From contig NZ_CP006992.1 of the NCBI RefSeq assembly GCF_001542815.1, positions 1,493,501 to 1,557,500 of the forward strand: 64,000 nt of DNA. Direction: 5' to 3'. Origin of the DNA: Methylobacterium sp. AMS5 (GTDB lineage Bacteria; Pseudomonadota; Alphaproteobacteria; Rhizobiales; Beijerinckiaceae). Each line of letters starts with the position of its first letter. Position 1 is the stretch's first letter. Positions 1-8,366 of the stretch are shown piece after piece. The notes under the pieces are model-generated. The model was not told where the DNA came from. It ran no database searches and was given only the letters and a program-made list of their open reading frames with translations. The position numbers and the translations under genes are program-made.

Positions 1-197
1 TGCCCGCCGAGCCCTTCGGCCCGCGGCCGGAAGCTGCCGTAGATCTTCCAGTTCTCGGGTTTGCCGAGCGCCTCGTAGAGGGCGAAGTACGGCTTCAGCT
101 GCAGGGTCTGGCCGGGCGCGACCTGAGCCGCCCCCTGGGCGGCGGCCGCCGCCGGAACGAGGGCGCTCAGAAGGGCCGCGAGACGGATCGACCGCAT
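1..197 (-). CDS. Secreted protein of unknown function, N-terminal part only
   Basis: The window edge cuts the 3' end, leaving about 65 residues. The start is the ATG read from 197 downward. The protein opens with MRSIRLAALLSALVPA followed by an alanine run ending AAAAQG, a typical Sec signal peptide, then a mature part containing APGQTLQLKPYFALYEALG and ENWKIYGSF. I do not recognise the family. It probably acts in the periplasm or outside the cell. The stretch upstream of its start (198-808) is shared with pyrF, which points the other way. Confidence 0.6.
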   Translation of the reverse strand, partial: MRSIRLAALLSALVPAAAAAQGAAQVAPGQTLQLKPYFALYEALGKPENWKIYGSFRPRAEGLGG

Positions 198-808
198 CCC
201 CGGCTGGCGCGATGCTGTGCCCCGAGGGGCGGAGCCTCGGCCCGACCGGATCGCATCGCCCCGCCTCTCGAGGACGCTCGATGGATGGGCTCGCCCGTGG
301 GCAGCCCCGAAAACACCAAACACAGGAACCCTCGGCACTGAAAATCTTGTCGGATCGCTTCGAATTATGCTTGTAAGTCACTGATGTTAAAACAGAAACT
401 TGTACCAATTTTCCAAGGGACGGGAGGAGTTCCTCATAAGCCCAAGCTTCAACGATAAGAAGATTTTTCCGTCGACCCCCTACGTCCGAGAAAGATTTTT
501 AATCCGACGCACGGGCCGGAATCCGTGACACGTCACGGGTTCCGCCGCGATCTCCCGGCCCACCTGCTCGCGGAGGAGCGCCGCCGCGCAGCGAAGGGTG
601 CGGCCGGAAAGCGGCCGGCGAAAGCCGTGCGGCGGGCCTTCTCGATCCTTCGCGTGCCGCGCAAAATGCCCGTTCGCCGGACCGTACGCACGCGGACGGT
701 GACGGTGCGGCGGGCATTATGTGAGAGACACGAGGGGCGATCCGGCGTTGACAGGCGGCCCCCCTTGGGAGGATCGCTGCCGCCGCCTGTGCCACGAACG
801 AGAGCCCG
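198..808. other. 611-bp divergent intergenic region upstream of pyrF
   Basis: No convincing gene is visible. Positions about 300-500 are clearly richer in A and T than the surroundings, as expected for promoters. A TTGACA hexamer at 748-753 lies about 55 bases before the pyrF start and could be a -35 box, but no good -10 box follows. Open frames here are arginine/proline-rich and run into pyrF, so I do not call them genes. Confidence 0.4.
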
Positions 809-1507
809 ATGCCGGAGCCTGCCGACCCTCGCGACCGCCTGATCGTCGCCCTCGACCTGCCCGACGTGGAGCAGGCGGAGCGGCTCGTCGCGCGCATCGG
901 CGACGCGGCGACCTTCTACAAGATCGGCTACCGGCTGGCCTATGCGGGCGGGCTCGCTTTCGCCGCGCGGCTGGCGGGCCAGGGCAAGAAGACCTTTCTC
1001 GATCTCAAGCTCCACGACATCGGCAACACCGTCGAGGAGGGGGTGCGCTCGGCCTCCGCCCTGGGCGCGACCTTCCTGACGGTGCATGCCTATCCGCAGA
1101 CCATGCGCGCGGCCGTGCGCGGACGGGGCCTGAGCCTGAAGATTCTCGCCGTCACCGTGCTGACCTCCTACGATGACGCGGACGCGGCGGAAGCCGGTTA
1201 CGCACTCTCCGTCGCCGACCTCGTGGCGCGCCGTGCGGAGCAGGCGGCTGAGATCGGCATCGACGGGATCGTCTGCTCGGCAGTGGAAGCCGCGGCGGTC
1301 CGCGGAAAAATCGGCCCGTCGGGGCTGATCGTGACGCCCGGCATCCGCCCGGCGGGCGCGGAGGCCGGCGACCAGAAGCGGGTGATGACGCCGGGGCAGG
1401 CGCGGGCGGCGGGCATCGACCATGTGGTGGTCGGACGCCCGATCACCGGAGCCGACGACCCCCGCGCGGTCGCTCAGAGAATCGTTGCCGAGATGGAGGA
1501 CGTTTAG
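809..1507 (+). CDS. pyrF: Orotidine 5'-phosphate decarboxylase
   Basis: Catalyses the last step of de novo UMP synthesis, decarboxylating OMP to UMP in the cytoplasm. The 232-residue protein has the normal length of the short bacterial type. The signature [12 protein letters not shown] gives the catalytic Asp65-Lys67-Asp70 group; Asp16 (IVALD) and Lys38 (FYKIG) are the other conserved active-site positions. The C-terminal phosphate-binding segment VTPGIRP followed by VVGRPIT is present. The ATG is preceded by a weak GAGAG sequence. The DUF1330 gene starts 2 bases after the stop, so the two are probably cotranscribed. Confidence 0.95.
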   Translation: MPEPADPRDRLIVALDLPDVEQAERLVARIGDAATFYKIGYRLAYAGGLAFAARLAGQGKKTFLDLKLHDIGNTVEEGVRSASALGATFLTVHAYPQTMRAAVRGRGLSLKILAVTVLTSYDDADAAEAGYALSVADLVARRAEQAAEIGIDGIVCSAVEAAAVRGKIGPSGLIVTPGIRPAGAEAGDQKRVMTPGQARAAGIDHVVVGRPITGADDPRAVAQRIVAEMEDV

Positions 1508-1509
1508 AC

Positions 1510-1854
1510 ATGGCCAAGGGTTTCTGGATCGTGCGGGTCGATGTGAGCGACGCGGAGGCCTACAAGGCCTATGCGGTCGCCAACGGCGCCGCCTTCGCCC
1601 GGTTCGGCGGGCGTTTCCTCGTGCGCGGCGGCGCCTTCGAAGCGGTGGCGGGGCAGGCGCGTGCGCGCAACGTCATCGTCGAGTTTCCGAGCTACGACGA
1701 CGCCCTCGCCTGCTGGAACTCCGACCTCTACCAATCCGCCCGCGCCCTGCAGAAGGGCGGCGCCGAGGCCGACATCCTGGTGATCGAAGGGTATGACGGA
1801 CCGCAGCCCGTCGTCTCCGAGCCCTCGCCGACGCCGGGCACCGCGTCGGAGTAG
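1510..1854 (+). CDS. DUF1330 family protein
   Basis: A 114-residue cytoplasmic protein starting 2 bases after pyrF. It begins MAKGFWIVRVDVSDAEAYKA and contains FARFGGRFLVRGG and VIVEFPSYDDALACWNS, the typical DUF1330 pattern of a small dimeric ferredoxin-like alpha+beta barrel. The family is common in alphaproteobacteria and its biochemical role is not established. The last 20 or so residues (PVVSEPSPTPGTASE) are a disordered extension. Coupling to pyrF is seen as spacing only; no pyrimidine role is implied by the sequence. Confidence 0.85.
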   Translation: MAKGFWIVRVDVSDAEAYKAYAVANGAAFARFGGRFLVRGGAFEAVAGQARARNVIVEFPSYDDALACWNSDLYQSARALQKGGAEADILVIEGYDGPQPVVSEPSPTPGTASE

Positions 1855-1873
1855 ATCCTCGCGTCGGGCGGGT

Positions 1874-2497
1874 TCAGCCGCCCGACCGCAGGGCGCCGAG
1901 CAGGAAGGCGATCATCACCGGCAGCGGCGGATCGATCGTGTTGGGCTGGCGGCCCACCAGCATCGGGTGGCAGTAGCGGGTGATCCCGGCCTGCAGGCAG
2001 GCCGCCGCGCTCTTCGGGTCGGCGACGGTGAAGGCGCCCTCGCGCACGCCGTCGGCCACCACCCGCGCCAGTACGGCGCCGATGCGATCGACATGCGCTT
2101 GGCAGACGCCCCAGCTCTCGCTCATCGCCGCCTCGACCATTTCGTGGACGCGCGGATGGGCCTCGAAGCGGCGGCGGCAATCGTCGTGGAGCGCGGTGAT
2201 GATCCGGGCGAGCCGCTCGGGCGCGTCGCGTTTCGGCGCATCGGCGATCGCGACGATCATCGCCTCGATCTCGGCGGTCAATTGCTCGACCACCGCCTCG
2301 TTGATCGCCTTCTTCGATTCGAAGAAGCGATAGACGTTGGCCGGACTCATCTTGAGAGTGCGGGCGATGTCGGCGACCGTGGTCTTCTGATAGCCGATGT
2401 CTTGGAACGAGCGGGCCGCCGCCTCCACGATCCGGTCACGCGTCGTCGGTGCGGCTTCGCTGGACGAAGGAAGAATCTGGGCCGTGGCGGCGGGCAT
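1874..2497 (-). CDS. TetR-family transcriptional regulator
   Basis: A 207-residue protein with an N-terminal TetR DNA-binding domain at about residues 17-63: RDRIVEAAARSFQDIGYQ, then TTVADIARTLKMSPANVYRFF, where the helix-turn-helix ends in the usual YxxF core, followed by ESKKAINEAVVEQL. The C-terminal ligand-binding part has no recognisable specificity. It is convergent with the pyrF-DUF1330 pair. No divergent target gene lies next to its start, so its regulon cannot be read from context; autoregulation is likely for the family. Confidence 0.9.
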   Translation of the reverse strand: MPAATAQILPSSSEAAPTTRDRIVEAAARSFQDIGYQKTTVADIARTLKMSPANVYRFFESKKAINEAVVEQLTAEIEAMIVAIADAPKRDAPERLARIITALHDDCRRRFEAHPRVHEMVEAAMSESWGVCQAHVDRIGAVLARVVADGVREGAFTVADPKSAAACLQAGITRYCHPMLVGRQPNTIDPPLPVMIAFLLGALRSGG

Positions 2498-2719
2498 CGT
2501 CGTCGGTACCTAAGCTTCGACTCCGGCTGCTTTGAACACTTGCGAGTCCGGTCATCCGGTCCTCAAAGCGGAATTGTGCGAGCCGTTCCACACACAAGCT
2601 CTTAGCCGGTGAAAGAACGCTGAAAAAATGGTTCGGCCGCACGCGGGATGTCGACCCGCGCCGATCCTGCCGCAGAGCCTGGAAACCGGCGGAACCCTGT
2701 CAGATCCTGAGACGAGCCG

Positions 2720-2920
2720 TCAGGAGCCGAATTGCGAGCCGAGCTGTTCGAGATACTCGGCCAAGTCGAGGCCGCCGACGCGCCGACCGTACTCGAACCG
2801 CATCCCGCGCCGGATATCGACCTGGGTGGATCGGGTGTTGAGCGTGAAGGGTTTCACACAGATCCAGGCGCCGTCGCTACGGTGCTCGAAGAAACCGAGG
2901 ATGTCGTGGGGGGCGGCCAT
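2720..2920 (-). CDS. Small conserved-type hypothetical protein (66 aa)
   Basis: Starts at the ATG read from 2920 (MAAPHDILGFFEHRSDGA). The frame is open further upstream, but that part is low-quality coding sequence, so the internal start is preferred. The product is a charged, soluble small protein (WICVKPFTLNTRSTQV, then FEYGRRVGGLDLAEYLEQLG) with no signal or membrane segment. I do not recognise the family. Codon use and composition look like a real gene. The gene stands alone on its strand between the TetR gene and dut. Confidence 0.55.
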   Translation of the reverse strand: MAAPHDILGFFEHRSDGAWICVKPFTLNTRSTQVDIRRGMRFEYGRRVGGLDLAEYLEQLGSQFGS

Positions 2921-3102
2921 GGTTCGTCTCGCAGGTGGATGCGGGGAACCAACGGGATGCGGACAAAAGAGTTCAATCGTTCCGGTGCCGTTTCTCTCGA
3001 GCAAGCTTGTCCGATCGATAGCTTGAGCTTCGAATGGCCAAGCTTGTACTGAAATTCACCGAAGATCGTCGGCGGGGTGGGTTCCGGTGACTGAGCCGGC
3101 TT

Positions 3103-3594
3103 TCAGCGCCGGCCGGTCGAGCCGAAACCGCCCTGCCCCCGGCTCCCCTGCCTGTTTGGCTCCGGCGCACCGTCGCAGATCTCGAAATCCGGCCGCAGGA
3201 CGCGGGTGAAGACGAGCTGGGCGATGCGCTCCCCCGGCTCGATACGGATCGCCGCGCCGCTGCCGGGTGGGTTGCGGTTCCAGGCGGAGATCAGGAGCGG
3301 GCCCTCGTAATCGGCATCGATCACCCCGGTGCCGTTGCCGAGCACCAAGCCCTCCCGGTGCCCGAGGCCGGAGCGGGCGAAGACCAGTCCGCACCAGTCG
3401 GATTCGCCGATCCGCAGCGAGAAGCCGGCCGGGATCAGCGCGGGCGGCGCCTGCGGCTCCAGCACCAGGGGGGCGTCGAGGCAGGCATGCAGATCGAGCC
3501 CCGCGGCCGCAGCGCTGCCCCAGCGGGGAAAGCCCCATCCGGTGAGCCGCGGATCGAGGATGTGAAGGCCGACCTTCGAAGCGGATTGTGACAA
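3103..3594 (-). CDS. dut: Deoxyuridine 5'-triphosphate nucleotidohydrolase (dUTPase)
   Basis: Hydrolyses dUTP to dUMP and pyrophosphate, keeping uracil out of DNA and feeding dTMP synthesis. All five motifs of the trimeric dUTPase are visible in order: AGLDLHA, RSGLGHREGL, GVIDADYEGPL, ERIAQLVF and the C-terminal GQGGFGSTG arm that closes the site. I chose the TTG at 3594 as start because GAGAGGAA lies just upstream and this gives 163 residues, the usual length. An ATG at 3681 would overlap the start of the divergent DUF429 gene. The short region between the two starts must hold both promoters. Confidence 0.9.
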   Translation of the reverse strand: MSQSASKVGLHILDPRLTGWGFPRWGSAAAAGLDLHACLDAPLVLEPQAPPALIPAGFSLRIGESDWCGLVFARSGLGHREGLVLGNGTGVIDADYEGPLLISAWNRNPPGSGAAIRIEPGERIAQLVFTRVLRPDFEICDGAPEPNRQGSRGQGGFGSTGRR

Positions 3595-3674
3595 AGGGTT
3601 CCTCTCGACGGCCGCGCGGGACTGCGGGAAGACCTTTCTCCGAAGCGGCGGCGTGGAGCAATCGGGGTGAGCGG

Positions 3675-4466
3675 ATGACACGCTGGGTGGCGGGGCTGGA
3701 TGGGTGCCGGGGAGCCTGGGCGGGCGCCTTGCTCGATCTCGACGATCCGGCGCGCTGGCGCTGTGCCCGCTTCCCGCGGGTGATCGACCTGCTCGACGGG
3801 CCGGAGGCTCCGGTCTGCGTCGGCATCGACGTGCCGATCGGCCTGCCCGACCGGGTGAGCGGGGGACGCTCGGCCGACCGGGCGGCGCGGGCGTTTCTCG
3901 GGGCGGGGCGTTCCAGCGTCTTCCCGGTGCCGCCCCGCGCAGCGGTCTATGCCGAGAGCTACGACGAGGCGAAGGCCCTGTCGCGGGCGCATTCGGAGCC
4001 GCCCTTCGCGCCCTCGATCCAGTGCTGGAACATCCTGCGCTCCGTGCGGGAAGCCGACGAACTCCTGCGTGCGCGGTCCGATCTCGTGACGCGCCTGCAC
4101 GAGGTGCATCCGGAGGTCGCCTTCTTCCGCCTCAACGGCGAGCGGCGTCTCGGGGCCGGCAAGAAGGGCCCGGCCCGTGCCGAGGGTCTTGCCGCACGCC
4201 GGGCCCTCCTGATCGCCGCCGGGCTGCCCGCGGCGATGGTCGGTTCGCCGCCGCCTCCGGGTGTCGCTGCCGACGACCATCTCGACGCCATGGCCGCCCT
4301 CGTCGTCGCCCGCGACATCGCCGAAGACCGCGCCGAGCCGCTTCCCAACGCGATCGAGCGCGACAGCTATGGCCTGCCGATCGTGATCTGGGCGCCCGCG
4401 CCTCTTCCTGAGCCCCTTCCCGCGCCGCAACCGGTGCCCCTTGCCATGAGGAGTCGAGCCCCGTGA
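3675..4466 (+). CDS. DUF429 family protein, predicted RNase H-fold nuclease
   Basis: A 263-residue protein beginning MTRWVAGLDGCRGAWAGALL. DUF429 is predicted to have an RNase H-like fold; the acidic positions expected for metal binding are seen in GLDGC (start), VCVGIDVPIGLPD and near the C-terminus ADDHLDAMAAL. The conserved RxxHPE-type segment appears as LHEVHPEVAFF. The biological role is unknown. The stop overlaps the GTG start of the NUDIX gene (GTGA), so the two are translationally coupled. The frame is open upstream of 3675, but the ATG with AGCGG before it and the homology favour this start. Confidence 0.85.
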   Translation: MTRWVAGLDGCRGAWAGALLDLDDPARWRCARFPRVIDLLDGPEAPVCVGIDVPIGLPDRVSGGRSADRAARAFLGAGRSSVFPVPPRAAVYAESYDEAKALSRAHSEPPFAPSIQCWNILRSVREADELLRARSDLVTRLHEVHPEVAFFRLNGERRLGAGKKGPARAEGLAARRALLIAAGLPAAMVGSPPPPGVAADDHLDAMAALVVARDIAEDRAEPLPNAIERDSYGLPIVIWAPAPLPEPLPAPQPVPLAMRSRAP

Positions 4467-4987
4467 CCGATCACCCCGACGCGGATCCGCCGACCCGCGA
4501 CATCGCCCGCGCCTTGGTCTTCGATCCTTCGAACCGCCTTCTCCTGATCGAGTACGAAGCGGTGCGCCCGATCAATCCTTCCGATCCCGATGCCCGCGGC
4601 TTCTGGTTCATGCCCGGCGGCGGGCTGGAGCCGGGCGAGAACCACGAGGAGGCGTGCCGGCGCGAACTCTCGGAGGAGATCGGCGTCGCGGAGGTGGAAC
4701 TCGGACCCTGCGTCGCCGTCTGCGACGGGCCGTTCCACCTGTTCCGCAAGTCGCGTCATGCCCGCGAGCGCTACTTCATGGTCCGGCTCGCGAGCGACAG
4801 CGTCGATACGAGCCGGCTGGCCGAGACCGAGGACAATCCCGTGCGCGGCACCCGGTGGTGGCCGCTCGATGAACTCGCCGCCTCGGCCGAGCGCGTCGAA
4901 CCCGCAGGACTGGCCGAGCTGGCGCAACGAATCGCCGCCGGCGACGTTCCGGATCAGCCCGTTCGCCTCACTTGGCGAGACGCTTGA
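4463..4987 (+). CDS. NUDIX hydrolase
   Basis: A 174-residue protein starting with GTG that overlaps the stop of the DUF429 gene. The complete NUDIX box is visible at about residues 49-71: it begins GGGLEPGENHEEACRREL and continues SEEIGV, matching Gx5Ex7REUxEExGU. Family members cleave nucleoside diphosphates linked to other moieties. Substrate cannot be told from the motif. The preceding DUF429 gene and nearby dut suggest nucleotide-pool cleaning, which is inference only. Confidence 0.9.
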   Translation: MTDHPDADPPTRDIARALVFDPSNRLLLIEYEAVRPINPSDPDARGFWFMPGGGLEPGENHEEACRRELSEEIGVAEVELGPCVAVCDGPFHLFRKSRHARERYFMVRLASDSVDTSRLAETEDNPVRGTRWWPLDELAASAERVEPAGLAELAQRIAAGDVPDQPVRLTWRDA

Positions 4988-5212
4988 GCCTCCTTTCACG
5001 GCATGCCGGCCACCCCGTGCGGCGAGCACGCCGATGCGTGGAGGCCGCGCGCTTGCCCGGCCGGCACCAGGGATCGGCTCCCCCGGCTTTCGCCTGCGCC
5101 GTCGGCCACACGCCATGTGCGCAAGCGCATCCGCCGGAGGGGATGGATTCGGCGGGTCAGACCGTTTGGTAAGCGCGTCACCAACACAGCAAGGATGAAA
5201 GGACAACCGCCC

Positions 5213-5899
5213 ATGTTTCCTCAGGTTCTGACCGACGGTTACCGCAGCTTCCTTGGCGAGCGGCTGCCGAACGAACGGCGCAAGTACGAGACGCTCGGCA
5301 AGGAAGGCCAGGAGCCTGAAGTGCTTCTGATCGGCTGCTGCGACAGCCGCGTCGCCCCGGAAGTGATCTTCGATACGGGCCCGGGCCAGATCTTCACGAT
5401 CCGCAACGTGGCCAACATCGTGCCGCCCGCCGAGCGCGACGGCGGCTATCACGGCACCTCTTCGGCGATCGAGTTCGCGGTGCAGGCACTGAAGGTGAAG
5501 CACATCGTCGTGCTCGGCCACGCCACCTGCGGCGGCATCAAGGCGGCCGGTCTCGGCGCCGACCCGCTCTCCGCGGGCAACTTCATCGGCCGCTGGGTCT
5601 CGCTGGTGAAGCCGGCCAAGGAGAAACTCACCGCATCCGGCGACACCCCGGACAAGGACGGCTTCCTCACCCGCCTCGAATACACGATGATCGGGCAGAG
5701 CCTCGAGAACCTGATGACCTTCGACTTCATCCGCGAGGCGGTCGAGGCGGGCAAGCTGCATCTGCACGGCGCGCATTTCGGCATCGAGACGGGTGAACTG
5801 CGCATCCGCGATCCGAAGACCGGCGAGTTCGAATCCGTGGTCTCCCGCGACGGCCAGACGCTCGCGGCGTCCGCCCTGATCGGCTGCACCGCGGCTTAA
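5213..5899 (+). CDS. Beta-class carbonic anhydrase
   Basis: Interconverts CO2 and bicarbonate in the cytoplasm. The 228-residue protein has the beta-class zinc site: Cys42-x-Asp44-Ser-Arg46 (GCCDSR) and His103-x2-Cys106 (LGHATCGG). The start at 5213 has AAAGGA nine bases upstream; an ATG at 5195 (MKGQPPM) is less well placed. In a methylotroph, bicarbonate supply for carboxylases is a plausible role, but that is inference. No operon partner: cysQ downstream is convergent. Confidence 0.93.
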   Translation: MFPQVLTDGYRSFLGERLPNERRKYETLGKEGQEPEVLLIGCCDSRVAPEVIFDTGPGQIFTIRNVANIVPPAERDGGYHGTSSAIEFAVQALKVKHIVVLGHATCGGIKAAGLGADPLSAGNFIGRWVSLVKPAKEKLTASGDTPDKDGFLTRLEYTMIGQSLENLMTFDFIREAVEAGKLHLHGAHFGIETGELRIRDPKTGEFESVVSRDGQTLAASALIGCTAA

Positions 5900-6143
5900 A
5901 ACAGCCTGTGTGAGGTCTTCTGCGGCCGTCCCCATCGGTCTCGTATGCCAACACGAGGTCCGCTCGGCGGGGAGCCGGGTGCAGAGCCGGTGCAGGCAGG
6001 CCTGGACGAAGCGGTCCGCTCTCCGGAGCGGGCCGTCTCGTCGGGACGTCGGGATGCGACGCCGACCCGCGGGGGCTCGTGGGAATCGGTTGGCATTGGC
6101 GGACGGGCGGCGGGGCGAGCGCTGCCGACCGGCTTTGCGCCTT

Positions 6144-7064
6144 CTATTCCTGCCCGGCGGCCTCGACCGCCCCCGCGCGGCGCCGGTCGAAATAGGACAC
6201 GGCGCTCTGCTGCGGCAGGGCGAGCGCGTCGCGGTAGGCCGCCGAGGCGAGCGCCGCGAAGGGGCCGTTGCGGTAGAAGCGGGCATGGTGGCCGTAGGTG
6301 ATCGTGGCGCCGTCGGGCCCGACGACGTGCCCGCCGGCCATGGTCAGCACGTGGTCGCCGGCCGCCGTGTCCCACTCCATGGTGGGGACGCAGCGCACGT
6401 AGATGTCCGCCTCGCCCGCCGCGATCAGGCAGAACTTGAGCGCCGAGGAAGCGACCCGCCGCTCGCCGACCGGCAGCTGTTCCAGGCAGGCATCGGTGTC
6501 GCTGTCGCCGTGCAGGCGGCTGACGAGGGCGACGAGACCGTCGGCGGGGGCCGGGCGCACGCTCACCGGCCGGAACGTGCCCGGCCGCCCCTCGCGGATC
6601 GGCGCCTCGCGGGCGGTGGTGCCCGCCGCCCAGACCCGGCCGAGCCCCGGCGCCGCCAAAGCGGCGGCGACCGGGCGGTCTCCCTGAATGAGGCCGATAT
6701 TGACGCAGTACTGTTCGCTGCCGGCCAGGAAGTCGCGGGTGCCGTCGAGCGGATCGACGAGGAAGAACAGCGAGGCGGGCTGCGCGGTGCAGGAGGTCTC
6801 CTCGGCGATCACCGGGATGCCGGGGAAAGCGTGTCCCAGGGCCGTGACGATCAGCTCCTCGGAGCGGGTGTCGGCGAGGCTGGCCGGCGAGCCGTCGGGC
6901 TTGATGACGTGCGGGCAGTCGCTGCCGTGATACCCCCGCAGGATGCGCCCGGCCTCGCAGGCGATTCCGGCCAGTTGCTCCGCGATGGCGTCCCGCATCG
7001 CGGCCGGAACGGGGGCCGTCAGGGATGCCGGCGGGACGGCCAGGGTGGGAGCGGGGGCGGTCAT
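6144..7064 (-). CDS. cysQ: 3'(2'),5'-bisphosphate nucleotidase (CysQ/inositol monophosphatase family)
   Basis: Removes the 3'-phosphate from PAP/PAPS-type nucleotides, clearing an inhibitor made during sulfate assimilation. The 306-residue protein carries the metal- and phosphate-binding motifs of the inositol monophosphatase superfamily: PVIAEETS, FFLVDPLDGTRDF and, near the C-terminus, MEWDTAAGDHVL. The ATG at 7064 (MTAPAPTLAVPP) was chosen because the upstream in-frame part is arginine-rich and unlike the family. It is convergent with the carbonic anhydrase gene and divergent from chpT. Confidence 0.9.
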   Translation of the reverse strand: MTAPAPTLAVPPASLTAPVPAAMRDAIAEQLAGIACEAGRILRGYHGSDCPHVIKPDGSPASLADTRSEELIVTALGHAFPGIPVIAEETSCTAQPASLFFLVDPLDGTRDFLAGSEQYCVNIGLIQGDRPVAAALAAPGLGRVWAAGTTAREAPIREGRPGTFRPVSVRPAPADGLVALVSRLHGDSDTDACLEQLPVGERRVASSALKFCLIAAGEADIYVRCVPTMEWDTAAGDHVLTMAGGHVVGPDGATITYGHHARFYRNGPFAALASAAYRDALALPQQSAVSYFDRRRAGAVEAAGQE

Positions 7065-7436
7065 CGCAATGTCTTCAATGAAGGAAAGGGGCTTGTCGAT
7101 CCGAAGCCTGAGCAAATCCGGTGCGCAAGCCTGCGTGACCCGGTCCCCATGAGCGCCGGTTGCGGCGAATTGGGGACACCTGTGCCGTCGCGGCGGCCTT
7201 GTCCGGGAAAGGCGCGCCGCAATGGGGATCGACGATTGGCCGTGGCGCCCTCGCGCGCGACCGGCGAGCCGGACGGATTGATGTCGCCGGCTTTCCAAAG
7301 CGGCCGCCGGTGACTATTCGCTTGGCCCTATCCGGTGTCCGCGGCATCCGAGGGGGCAGGCCACCTCCGCGATCGACGACACCTCGCGACACCACTTTCG
7401 AATAGCCGGTTTCGACAACCGGGAACGGAGCGCGCC
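7065..7436. other. 372-bp divergent region between cysQ and chpT
   Basis: No gene is visible. The region must hold the promoters of cysQ (leftward) and of the chpT/che block (rightward). Immediately before chpT the sequence GGGAACGGAG serves as ribosome-binding site. I see no clear CtrA-type TTAA-N7-TTAA pair, although chpT homologues act in the CtrA pathway. Confidence 0.4.
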
Positions 7437-8189
7437 ATGAGCGGTAGTATGAGCGGTACCAGCAGCCTCACCCTCGACGCCCTCGATCTCTCGGCGCTGC
7501 TGTGCTCGCGCGTGTGCCACGACGTGATCAGCCCGATCGGCGCGATCGTGAACGGGCTCGAAGTGCTGGAGGACGACGACGACCCCTCGATGCGCGAATT
7601 CGCGCTGGAGTTGATCCGCAAGAGCGCGCGCACTGCCTCGGCCCGGATCCAGTTCGCCCGTATCGCCTTCGGCGCGGCGGGCTCGGCCGGCGCCTCGATC
7701 GATCTGGCCGATGCCGAGAAGGTCTCGAAGGCCATGTTCGCCGACGAGAAGACGCAGATCGCCTGGAGCGCGCCTCAGGCGCTGTTTCCGAAGAACAAGG
7801 TCAAGCTGCTGCTCAACCTCGTGGTGATCGCCTCGAGCGCGATCCCGCGCGGCGGCCTGATCGACGTGGCGGTGACCGGCGGCGGCGATGCTCCGCGCTT
7901 CATCCTGCGCGCCAAGGGCAGCCATGCGCGCATCCCGCCCCATGTCGAGGGGCTGATCGCCGGCACGCCCGAGGGCGGCACCGTCGATGCCCACGGCATC
8001 CTGCCGTTCTATGCCGGCCTCGTCGCCCGCGCGGCGGCGATGGACGTGCGCTTCACCATCGAGGGCGACGAGGTGACGGTCGCCGCCACGCCGACCGAGG
8101 CCGCGGTCGGGCTGCCCGGCGCCCCCGCCCCCAGCATCGAGGACGAGCGCCCCTCCGACAGCGCCCCGCCGGATACGCAGCTCGCCTGA
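7437..8189 (+). CDS. chpT: Histidine phosphotransferase ChpT
   Basis: A 250-residue dimeric phosphotransfer protein. In Caulobacter, ChpT passes phosphate from the hybrid kinase CckA to the receivers CtrA and CpdR. The phospho-accepting histidine is seen in SRVCHDVISPIGAIVNGLEV (His28), the ChpT version of an H-box, and the remainder is a degenerate GHKL-like domain without ATP motifs. The ATG at 7437 has GGGAACGGAG upstream. Its position directly before a che operon, on the same strand with a 177-bp gap to cheA, is notable. Assignment of its partners is inferred from the family. Confidence 0.9.
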   Translation: MSGSMSGTSSLTLDALDLSALLCSRVCHDVISPIGAIVNGLEVLEDDDDPSMREFALELIRKSARTASARIQFARIAFGAAGSAGASIDLADAEKVSKAMFADEKTQIAWSAPQALFPKNKVKLLLNLVVIASSAIPRGGLIDVAVTGGGDAPRFILRAKGSHARIPPHVEGLIAGTPEGGTVDAHGILPFYAGLVARAAAMDVRFTIEGDEVTVAATPTEAAVGLPGAPAPSIEDERPSDSAPPDTQLA

Positions 8190-8366
8190 CGCGGCCGACG
8201 CCGCAACCAACCCACGGGAAAGCAAGCCGAGGCGGGTTCGCGCAAATTCTTGCAGCCGTCTTCTCAAAACAATTGTGAAGTCGGCCCCACCCTCAACGCT
8301 TCAATAACTTTCCGAGGCGAGAGTGCTCGTCGCACGTCCCTTTGTGCGCGTAGACGAGTACCCCCC

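Noticed and set aside
525..842. Arginine-rich plus-strand frame before pyrF
   Set aside because: Overlaps pyrF in another frame, product is almost only Arg/Pro/Ala, and no ribosome-binding site.
4367..6286. A 639-codon minus-strand open frame spanning the NUDIX and carbonic anhydrase genes
   Set aside because: It covers two well-supported plus-strand genes and has no recognisable domain.
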